From Deltaproteobacteria bacterium (GTDB lineage: Bacteria > Desulfobacterota > Desulfobacteria > Desulfobacterales > Desulfatibacillaceae), in contig JAFDHW010000198.1 in assembly GCA_019308705.1 (NCBI GenBank), forward strand, positions 1 through 5,019: DNA of 5,019 bases. Reading direction: 5' to 3'. The position numbers and the translations under genes are program-made. Under the pieces are notes generated by a model that was not told where the DNA came from, ran no database searches, and worked only from the letters and a program-made list of their open reading frames with translations. How positions within the stretch are numbered: position 1 is the first letter of the stretch; every line of letters begins with the position of its first letter. Shown here one piece after another: positions 1 through 5,019 of this stretch.

Positions 1-4
1 GCTC

Positions 5-93
5 GCCCGATTTCCGCGCTGGCCGCGTTATCGGGGCTCGGCGTACCAAAGTACGCCTTCACCCCTCTAGCCTTGCCAGCACGGAAATCAGGC
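5..93. repeat. Imperfect 89-base palindrome (hairpin repeat, copy 1)
   Basis: The two ends pair as a long stem: 5-23 against 75-93 match at 17 of 19 positions (mismatches at 8/90 and 17/81). The register continues inward, with GGGG at 33-36 facing CCCC at 62-65. The structure closes in a perfect 7-bp stem, GGCGTAC (40-46) and GTACGCC (51-57), around the loop CAAA. Almost the whole element folds on one axis. It carries no plausible gene and is not followed by a T-run, so it is not a classic terminator. A diverged relative starts at 4958. It looks like a dispersed REP/BIME-like or MITE-like intergenic repeat; the family name and any mobilising enzyme are unknown. Confidence 0.75.
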
Positions 94-117
94 TTCGTGA
101 ATAATCCGGGTTAATCC
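94..117 (+). repeat. 24-base motif, copy 1 (inverted partner at 4806-4829)
   Basis: This motif starts directly after the hairpin and contains TTCGTGAATAATCCGGGTTA. The reverse complement of 4806-4829 matches it at 20 of 24 positions, differing at motif positions 4, 10, 13 and 22. The two copies therefore face each other across the three-gene block. It may be the conserved end of a repeat element; no function can be read from the sequence. Confidence 0.65.
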
Positions 118-148
118 TTTTTCAGGCATTGCGGCCGATACGGAAACC

Positions 149-1933
149 ATGAAGCTTCTTCCCCGCAAATTCTCGCTCAAGCACCGCCACCGGGAGCTTT
201 TGTCCCTCATCTGGGAGAACAAGGCCCGGCTGCTTCTGGCCATGGTGTGCATGATCCTTATGTCCGGCTCCATGGCCACGGTGGCCTACCTGGTGGAACC
301 GGCCATGGACAAGATTTTCGTCAACCGCCAAGCCGCGGCGCTGACGCTCATCCCCCTGGTGGTGGTCATCGTGTTCTTCATCCGCGGGGCCTCTTACTAC
401 GGCCAGGAATACCTCATGGGCTGGGTGGGCGAGAACATCATCCGCCGGCTGCGCGACATGCTCTACGGCCGGATGATGGACCTGCCGCTTTCCTTCTTCC
501 AGGGGGAGAAGACCGGCGAGCTCATGAGCCGCATCACCTGGGACGTGAACGTGATCCGGGCCATGGTCACCACGGCGGTCACCTCCAGCCTGCGCGACTT
601 CTTCTCCATCGTCTTCCTCACGGGCGTGATCTTCTACCAGGACTGGGTCATGGCCATCTTCGCCCTCGTCATCCTGCCCGCGGCCTTCTATCCCATCTAT
701 TATTTCGGCCGGAAGGTGCGGAGGCTGTCCACGGGCGTGCAGGAGGCCATGGGCGACATGAACTCGCACCTGCAGGAGACCTTCACGGGAAACAAGGTGG
801 TGCGGGCCTTCGGCATGGAGGAAAAGGAAAAGGACCGGTTCTACAAGAAAACCGCGGACCTGTTCTCCCTGTCCGTGCGGCAGGTGCGGGCCAAGGCCAT
901 CACCTCGCCCATCATGGAGTTTCTGGGCGGGGTGGGCATCGCCGGCGTCATCTGGTACGGCGGCTACCTGGTTTTCCAGGGCGACAAGACCCCCGGCCAG
1001 TTCTTCTCCTTCATGGCCGCGGTGCTTATGCTCTACGACCCGGTGAAGAAACTCTCCCGGTTAAACGCCGCGGTGCAGGAGGGCCTGGCCGCCTGGGACC
1101 GCATCTTCGACATCGTGGAGACCGAATCCGAGATCAAGGAAAAGGAGAACCCCTGCCAACTCGCCCCCGGCACCCACACGGTGAAGTTCGAGAACGTGTC
1201 CTTTGCCTACGGCGACACCCTGGTGCTGAAGGACATAAACCTCCAGGTGGACCCCGGCGAGGTGGTGGCCCTGGTGGGCGCGTCCGGCGGGGGCAAGACC
1301 TCCCTGGTGAACCTCATCCCCCGCTTCTACGACGTCACCGCCGGCTCCGTGAAGATCGACGGCGTGGACGTGCGCGACTACTCCCTGTCTTCGCTGCGGG
1401 CGGAGATCGCCATCGTCACCCAGGAGCCCATCCTCTTCAACGACACGGTGAGAAACAACATCGCCTACGGAAACGAAAAGGCCACGGAGGAAGAGATCAT
1501 GGAGGCGGCCAGGGCGGCCTATGCCCATGAGTTCATCACCAGACTGCCCAAGGGCTACGATTCGGTGGTGGGCGAGCTGGGCGGCAGGCTGTCCGGCGGT
1601 GAAAAGCAGCGGTTGTGCATCGCCCGGGCGCTTCTGAAGGACGCCCCCATCCTCATCCTGGACGAGGCCACCTCGTCCTTGGACACCCAGAGCGAGCGGG
1701 TGGTGCAAAAGGCCCTGGAAAACCTCATGGCCGGCCGCACCTCCTTTGTCATCGCCCACCGCCTCTCCACCATCCGCCACGCGGACCGCATCCTGGTGGT
1801 CCAGGGAGGCGAGATCGTGGAGCAGGGAGACCACCGCACCCTCATGGCCGCGGACGGCCTCTACGCACGGCTGTGCAGGATGCAGGACTCCGCCCCGGCC
1901 GAACCCGGGGGAAAAACCGTTGCCGCGGACTGA
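149..1933 (+). CDS. msbA: MsbA-type lipid A/lipid-linked glycan ABC exporter
   Basis: This is a 594-residue half-transporter fusing a membrane domain to an ATPase; it should act as an inner-membrane homodimer. Six membrane segments are visible near residues 27-49, 63-84, 142-163, 165-187, 253-276 and 282-298. The ATPase half is complete: A-loop Tyr354, Walker A GASGGGKTS (377-385), Q-loop Gln425, signature LSGGEKQR (481-488), Walker B ILILDE (501-506, catalytic Glu506), D-loop SSLD (509-512) and H-loop His537. Length and order match MsbA, the ATP-driven flippase of lipid A-core from the inner to the outer leaflet. The start at 149 gives the expected basic N-terminus before the first membrane segment. 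Only a weak GGAA (142-145) lies upstream, so initiation may be modest. The neighbouring glycosyltransferase supports an envelope role. Membership of the lipid exporter group is firm; lipid A itself as substrate is inferred, and another amphipathic substrate remains possible. Confidence 0.88.
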   Translation: MKLLPRKFSLKHRHRELLSLIWENKARLLLAMVCMILMSGSMATVAYLVEPAMDKIFVNRQAAALTLIPLVVVIVFFIRGASYYGQEYLMGWVGENIIRRLRDMLYGRMMDLPLSFFQGEKTGELMSRITWDVNVIRAMVTTAVTSSLRDFFSIVFLTGVIFYQDWVMAIFALVILPAAFYPIYYFGRKVRRLSTGVQEAMGDMNSHLQETFTGNKVVRAFGMEEKEKDRFYKKTADLFSLSVRQVRAKAITSPIMEFLGGVGIAGVIWYGGYLVFQGDKTPGQFFSFMAAVLMLYDPVKKLSRLNAAVQEGLAAWDRIFDIVETESEIKEKENPCQLAPGTHTVKFENVSFAYGDTLVLKDINLQVDPGEVVALVGASGGGKTSLVNLIPRFYDVTAGSVKIDGVDVRDYSLSSLRAEIAIVTQEPILFNDTVRNNIAYGNEKATEEEIMEAARAAYAHEFITRLPKGYDSVVGELGGRLSGGEKQRLCIARALLKDAPILILDEATSSLDTQSERVVQKALENLMAGRTSFVIAHRLSTIRHADRILVVQGGEIVEQGDHRTLMAADGLYARLCRMQDSAPAEPGGKTVAAD

Positions 1934-1937
1934 AGGA
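1933..1937 (+). promoter_or_regulatory. Shine-Dalgarno of the glycosyltransferase gene
   Basis: AAGGA begins on the last base of the exporter's TGA stop (1931-1933) and ends 7 bases before the ATG at 1945. The overlap fixes the start codon and suggests translational coupling of the two genes. Confidence 0.7.
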
Positions 1938-1944
1938 TTTCGCC

Positions 1945-2667
1945 ATGCCCGAGCTTTCCGTGGTGATTCCGGCCTACAACGAACAGGACCGGATCGTCCC
2001 CACGCTTCAGAAGACCCTTGAGTACCTTGGAAACCGCGGGCAAAGCGCCGAGGTGTGCGTGGTGTCCGACGGGTCCACGGACGGCACCGGCCGCGCCGTG
2101 GCCTCCTTCACCCCGCCGGAAAACGTGGAACTCCGCTTTCTGGAATACCATCCCAACCGGGGCAAGGGCTACGCCGTGGCCTACGGCATGACCCGCGCCG
2201 CCGGCGGGCTTGTGCTCTTCATGGACGCGGACTACTCCGTGCCCATGGAGGAGCTGGAAAAGGCCGAGGCCTGCATTGCGCGCGGCGCGGACGTGGCCAT
2301 CGCCTCCCGGGCCCTGCCGGAATCCAACGTCACTCACTTCCAGAGCCTGCCCAGAAGGCTTTCGGCCAAGGTCTACACCCTGGTGCAAAACCTCTGGCTG
2401 GGATTTTCCTTTCCAGACACCCAGTGCGGGTTCAAGCTCTTCACCCAAAAGGCCGCAAAGGACCTGTTTTCCCGCCAGAAACTCTCTTCGGTGATCTTTG
2501 ACGCGGAAATCCTCTGGCTCGCCGGGAAGCTCGACTACCGCGTGGCCCAGTTCCCGGTCACCTGGAAGCACGCCGACGATTCCCGCATCGTCTACGACTC
2601 CCTGAGAAAATCCCTGTTCGTGTTCGAGGAGCTTTTCAGGATCAAGAAGCTGCACCCCGAGTTTTGA
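1945..2667 (+). CDS. Family 2 glycosyltransferase, dolichyl-phosphate-glucose-synthase-like
   Basis: This 240-residue GT-A fold enzyme probably transfers a sugar from a nucleotide donor to a polyprenyl phosphate or related lipid/glycan acceptor at the cytoplasmic face of the inner membrane. Visible motifs are the nucleotide-binding start SVVIPAYNE (5-13), SDGSTDGT (41-48), NRGKG (71-75), the metal-binding DAD (94-96), and DTQCGFKLF (158-166) with FPVTWKHADDSR (203-214). The last two are typical of the ALG5/dolichyl-phosphate beta-glucosyltransferase branch of GT2. No signal peptide or membrane segment is evident, unlike relatives with C-terminal anchors, so it is likely soluble or peripheral. 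It starts 11 bases after the exporter gene with a good ribosome site, so it is the second gene of the same operon. The family call is strong; the sugar and acceptor are unknown. A polyprenyl-phosphate mannosyl- or glucosyltransferase, or one acting directly on a core glycan, would fit. Confidence 0.85.
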   Translation: MPELSVVIPAYNEQDRIVPTLQKTLEYLGNRGQSAEVCVVSDGSTDGTGRAVASFTPPENVELRFLEYHPNRGKGYAVAYGMTRAAGGLVLFMDADYSVPMEELEKAEACIARGADVAIASRALPESNVTHFQSLPRRLSAKVYTLVQNLWLGFSFPDTQCGFKLFTQKAAKDLFSRQKLSSVIFDAEILWLAGKLDYRVAQFPVTWKHADDSRIVYDSLRKSLFVFEELFRIKKLHPEF

Positions 2668-2687
2668 ACCCCTTCCAAACAAGCATT

Positions 2688-2713
2688 CCGGTCATTTCCC
2701 GCGGAAATACCGG
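2688..2713 (+). terminator. Hairpin after the glycosyltransferase gene, possible terminator
   Basis: CCGGT (2688-2692) pairs with ACCGG (2709-2713), and ATTTCC (2694-2699) with GGAAAT (2703-2708), around the loop CGC with one bulged C at 2693. This 11-bp stem starts 20 bases after the stop codon. The following bases (GTTGTTG) are T-containing but not a true T-run, so termination may be partial. It could instead be an mRNA-stabilising 3' hairpin. Confidence 0.45.
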
Positions 2714-2717
2714 GTTG

Positions 2718-2746
2718 TTGACTTCCTGCCCCCCTCATGGCTCAAT
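2718..2746 (+). promoter_or_regulatory. Weak candidate sigma70 promoter for the reductase gene
   Basis: TTGACT (2718-2723) matches five of six bases of the -35 consensus. At 17-base spacing the -10 position reads CTCAAT (2741-2746), only three of six. It sits just after the hairpin and about 60 bases before the reductase ATG, a sensible place for a promoter, but the -10 is poor. Confidence 0.22.
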
Positions 2747-2793
2747 TTCCCATCAGGCCGGGGAAATCCAAACCTGTTTTCTTCAGAAGGGAC

Positions 2794-2800
2794 GGGAGGA
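2794..2800 (+). promoter_or_regulatory. Strong Shine-Dalgarno that decides the reductase start
   Basis: GGGAGGA lies 8 bases before the ATG at 2809. The alternative in-frame ATG at 2737 has no comparable site and would add 24 residues unlike the family N-terminus, whereas the peptide from 2809 (MQLVRLFEPCQVGGMRLLNR) begins as these enzymes normally do. Confidence 0.75.
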
Positions 2801-2808
2801 AGTTTTTC

Positions 2809-4812
2809 ATGCAGTTGGTGCGGTTGTTCGAGCCTTGCCAGGTGGGGGGAATGAGACTTTTAAACCGGGTGGTGATGCCTTCCATGGGGTTGGCGTACAC
2901 GGATTGTTACGAGTTCAACGAGCGGTTCCGGGCCTTTTACATGGAACGGGCCCGTGGCGGCGCGGGGATGATCACCGTGGGGCCGTGCGGCGTGGACACG
3001 GCCGGGTCCGTGCCCATGATGATCGGGCTGTTCGACAACCGCAACCGGGACGCCCTGGGGGAGTTTCTGGCGCAGGTGCACAGGGAGACTTCGGCCAAGG
3101 TGTGCGTCCAGCTTCTGCACATGGGCCGCTACGCTCTCTCGTGGCTCACGGGCGAGCCCTGCCTGGCCCCCTCGGCCATCCCCAGCAAGCTCACCGGCGA
3201 GACCCCGAAAGAGATGGACGCAAAAGACCTGGACCGGGTGCGCGAGGCGTACGCCGAGGCCGCGCGGCGGGCGGTGTCCGTGGGGTTCGACGCGGTGGAG
3301 GTTTTAGCCTGCACGGGGTATCTCATGAGCCAGTTCCTCTCGCCGGTCACCAACCAGCGCACGGACGGGTATGGCGGAAGCGAAGAGAACCGGATGCGGT
3401 TTCCCCTGGAGGTGCTGGCCAAGGTGCGGGAGGCGGCTCCGGGGGCGGCGGTGGGCGTGCGCATCGCGGGAAACGAGTTCATGCCGGGCGGCAACGCCAA
3501 CGCGGCGTGCGCGCGGTTCGCCGCGGCCGCCGAAGCCGCCGGGGCGGATTGGATCAACGTTACGGGCGGATGGCACGAGACCAACGTGCCCCAGCTCACC
3601 TCCAACGTGCCGCCGGGCGCGTACCTGTACCTGGCCCGGGGAGTGAAGGAGGCGGTTTCCGTGCCCGTATTCGGGTCCAACCGCCTGGGCGACCCCCTGG
3701 TGGCGGAGCGGGCGCTTCGGGCCGGGATGTGCGACCTCATCTGCTGGGGCAGGCCGCTGTTGGCCGACCCCGGGCTGCCGGACAAGGCCCGGGCGGGGAA
3801 GTTCTCCGAGATCACTCCCTGCATCGCCTGCAACCAGGGATGCTTTGACACCGTTTTTTCCGGTTCGGGCGTCACCTGCGTCATGAACCCGGCCTGCGGC
3901 AGGGAGCTCGAGGGCCCGCCCAAGCCCGTGGCTGGGAAGAAACGGATTTTCGTGGCCGGCGCGGGGCCTGCGGGGCTCATGTTCGCCCGCACGGCCGCGG
4001 AACGCGGCCACCAGGTAACCGTGTTCGAGGCGTCGGACCAACCCGGAGGCCAGATGCGCCTGGCCCAGGCCCCGCCGGGAAAGGCGGAGTTCGGCCGTGG
4101 CCTGGAAAGCCTGGTTTCCCGGGCAAAGAATGCGGGGGTGGATATCCGGCTGAACGAGCCGCTCACCGCGGACACGGTGCAAAAGGAGAACCCGGCCCTG
4201 GTGGTGTGCGCCACGGGGGCGAAGCCCCTGCGGCCGCCCATCCCCGGCGCGGACCTGCCCCATGTCGTGGACGCATGGGACGTGCTTTCGGACAAGGTGG
4301 CCCACATCGGCAAGAACGTGGTCATCGTGGGCGGGTCCGCCACGGGGTGCGAAACCGCCCACTGGGTGGCCTCCCTGGACGCGCCGGACGACCACGCCCT
4401 GGCCTTTTTGCTGTACCACAACGCCGAGGACCCCGAGGTGCTGGCCAGGCTTTGCCACCGGCCGGGCAGGAACATCACCGTGGTGGACATGCTGCCCCGG
4501 CTGGCGGCCAACGTGGGCCGCACCTCCCGGTGGAGCCTGCTCAAAAGCCTGCGCCTGTGCGGGGTTTCCCTGTGCCCGGACACCAAGGTGAAAAAGATCA
4601 CCCAGGACGCGGTGGTGGTGGAGGCCGGAGAGGGGGAGCGTTCCATCCCCGCGGACACGGTGATCCTGGCCGTGGGCGCGGCCCCGGAAAACCTCCTGGC
4701 CAGGGAACTCCAGGGCGTGAGCGTCCCGGTGACGGTCATCGGCGACGCCAGGGCGCCCCGGAGCCTGTTGGAAGCCATCAGGGAGGGGTACGAGGCGGGG
4801 CTGAAGGTTTAA
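2809..4812 (+). CDS. FMN/FAD/[4Fe-4S] enoate or 2,4-dienoyl-CoA reductase-like oxidoreductase
   Basis: This 667-residue cytoplasmic flavoenzyme matches the FadH / 2-enoate reductase / BaiCD-BaiH architecture. An Old Yellow Enzyme TIM barrel (about 1-335) should bind FMN. Next come the [4Fe-4S] cysteines Cys338, Cys341, Cys345 and Cys357, spaced C-x2-C-x3-C-x11-C as in E. coli 2,4-dienoyl-CoA reductase. The FAD site is GAGPAGL (384-390) with Glu407, and a second dinucleotide site is GGSATG (508-513). Tyr171 (GYLMSQFLSP) and His256 (GGWHE) align by motif with FadH catalytic Tyr166 and His252. Known relatives pass electrons from NAD(P)H through FAD and the cluster to FMN, which reduces a C=C bond next to a carbonyl. 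Nothing is truncated and length is normal for the family. It follows the glycosyltransferase by 141 bases containing a hairpin, so it may be transcribed separately. The substrate could be a dienoyl-CoA, a 2-enoate, or a cyclic enone or steroid; the sequence does not decide, so no symbol is given. Confidence 0.88.
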   Translation: MQLVRLFEPCQVGGMRLLNRVVMPSMGLAYTDCYEFNERFRAFYMERARGGAGMITVGPCGVDTAGSVPMMIGLFDNRNRDALGEFLAQVHRETSAKVCVQLLHMGRYALSWLTGEPCLAPSAIPSKLTGETPKEMDAKDLDRVREAYAEAARRAVSVGFDAVEVLACTGYLMSQFLSPVTNQRTDGYGGSEENRMRFPLEVLAKVREAAPGAAVGVRIAGNEFMPGGNANAACARFAAAAEAAGADWINVTGGWHETNVPQLTSNVPPGAYLYLARGVKEAVSVPVFGSNRLGDPLVAERALRAGMCDLICWGRPLLADPGLPDKARAGKFSEITPCIACNQGCFDTVFSGSGVTCVMNPACGRELEGPPKPVAGKKRIFVAGAGPAGLMFARTAAERGHQVTVFEASDQPGGQMRLAQAPPGKAEFGRGLESLVSRAKNAGVDIRLNEPLTADTVQKENPALVVCATGAKPLRPPIPGADLPHVVDAWDVLSDKVAHIGKNVVIVGGSATGCETAHWVASLDAPDDHALAFLLYHNAEDPEVLARLCHRPGRNITVVDMLPRLAANVGRTSRWSLLKSLRLCGVSLCPDTKVKKITQDAVVVEAGEGERSIPADTVILAVGAAPENLLARELQGVSVPVTVIGDARAPRSLLEAIREGYEAGLKV

Positions 4813-4829
4813 CCCGAATCATTCATGAA
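4806..4829 (-). repeat. 24-base motif, copy 2, overlapping the reductase stop codon
   Basis: Read on the minus strand this matches 94-117 at 20 of 24 positions, including an unbroken CGGGTTAA. The TAA stop of the reductase (4810-4812) lies inside it. Its far end contains the perfect palindrome TTCATGAA (4822-4829), which overlaps the first four bases of the following inverted repeat. With copy 1 it brackets the gene block in inverted orientation. Confidence 0.65.
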
Positions 4830-4945
4830 AAATTTCGCCGAGTCAAATAGTTATACGGATTTAAACAGGTTAAGTGCCAATTGAAGGGTCCTTGAAAAAT
4901 GCACGCTGTTTATTCGAGGAATGCTGACATCGGCGAAATTTTTCA
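4826..4945. repeat. 120-base near-palindrome with perfect 16-base inverted ends (MITE-like)
   Basis: TGAAAAATTTCGCCGA (4826-4841) and TCGGCGAAATTTTTCA (4930-4945) are exact reverse complements. Pairing continues with GTC (4842-4844) and GAC (4926-4928) past one bulged base. Further in, TAAACAG (4862-4868) pairs with CTGTTTA (4906-4912), and GTGC (4874-4877) with GCAC (4901-4904), all close to one axis. The interior is much more AT-rich than the genes and encodes nothing plausible. Size and terminal repeats suggest a small non-autonomous element or an IS remnant, but I see no convincing target-site duplication. A structured RNA or regulatory palindrome is the alternative. Confidence 0.6.
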
Positions 4946-4957
4946 CCCTTCCGGCGA

Positions 4958-5019
4958 GCCCGATTCACGCGATAGCTGCGTCAGGAGGCGGTCGCGGTAC
5001 AAAAGTACAGCTTCCCTCC
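4958..5019. repeat. Hairpin repeat, copy 2, cut off by the window end
   Basis: Its first 24 bases match 5-28 at 19 of 24 positions, starting with GCCCGATT. The tip is again GTAC-4 bases-GTAC (4997-5008, loop AAAA), followed by TTC and a C-rich stretch as in copy 1. The distance from left edge to loop differs by one base. The outer right arm lies beyond 5019, so complete folding cannot be tested. The order of features suggests the same orientation as copy 1. Confidence 0.6.

Noticed and set aside
5..93. Left hairpin as an intrinsic terminator of an upstream gene
   Set aside because: The stem is not followed by a T-run, and its length and recurrence at 4958 fit a repeat family better.
73..105. 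Promoter for the exporter from TTGCCA (73-78) and AATAAT (100-105)
   Set aside because: Both boxes match five of six consensus bases, but the 21-base spacer is too long for a standard sigma70 promoter and both fall in repeat DNA.
122..769. Open frame antisense to the exporter gene
   Set aside because: The peptide is His/Gly/Asp/Glu-rich, a typical mirror of membrane-segment codons, and lies wholly inside a well-supported gene.
2737..2811. Upstream in-frame ATG at 2737 as the reductase start
   Set aside because: It lacks a Shine-Dalgarno and adds a basic 24-residue leader unlike the family. The ATG at 2809 has GGGAGGA 8 bases upstream and the canonical N-terminus.
3129..4778. Long open frame antisense to the reductase gene (549 codons)
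   Set aside because: High-GC genes with G/C-rich third positions leave long stop-free antisense frames. The peptide is low-complexity Ser/Arg/Pro-rich with no domain, while the sense strand has an unmistakable family match.
4806..4850. Shared GLTRIIHE peptide encoded near both window ends in shadow frames
   Set aside because: It is only the translation of the two inverted 24-base motif copies, not a conserved protein.
4813..5019. CRISPR array or small RNA gene in the right-hand repeat region
   Set aside because: There is no series of identical direct repeats with regular spacers, and no recognisable tRNA or promoter-plus-terminator RNA unit.

Overview
This GC-rich window (genes look roughly two-thirds G+C by eye, with strong G/C preference at third codon positions) most resembles a Gram-negative, probably anaerobic bacterium. 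A lipid A-type exporter implies an outer membrane. The [4Fe-4S] enoate/dienoyl reductase and GC-rich palindromic intergenic repeats would suit a Desulfobacterota (former Deltaproteobacteria) lineage. That placement is inference; no taxonomic marker is present.

Layout. Bases 1-148 hold an imperfect palindrome (5-93) and an adjoining 24-base motif (94-117). Three intact genes follow, all on the + strand: an MsbA-type ABC exporter (149-1933), a family 2 glycosyltransferase of the dolichyl-phosphate-glucose-synthase type (1945-2667), and a two-part Old Yellow Enzyme / 2,4-dienoyl-CoA reductase-like flavoprotein (2809-4812). The first two are 11 bases apart, and the second gene's Shine-Dalgarno overlaps the first gene's stop, so they are almost certainly co-transcribed. 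The 141-base gap before the third gene holds a hairpin, a weak promoter-like TTGACT and a strong Shine-Dalgarno, so the reductase is probably a separate or semi-independent unit.

Bases 4806-5019 are again repeat DNA: an inverted copy of the 94-117 motif overlapping the reductase stop codon, a 120-base AT-rich near-palindrome with perfect 16-base inverted termini, and the first two-thirds of a second hairpin resembling the one at the left edge.

How the genes fit together. The exporter and glycosyltransferase suit cell-envelope lipid or glycan assembly: one flips a lipid-linked substrate across the inner membrane, the other probably loads a sugar onto a polyprenyl phosphate or glycan. The reductase is a metabolic enzyme for an alpha,beta-unsaturated substrate and has no obvious functional tie to them. 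The protein-coding part is conventional. The less ordinary material is the repeat family bracketing the gene block. I see no CRISPR array, tRNA, rRNA, transposase gene or defence cluster.
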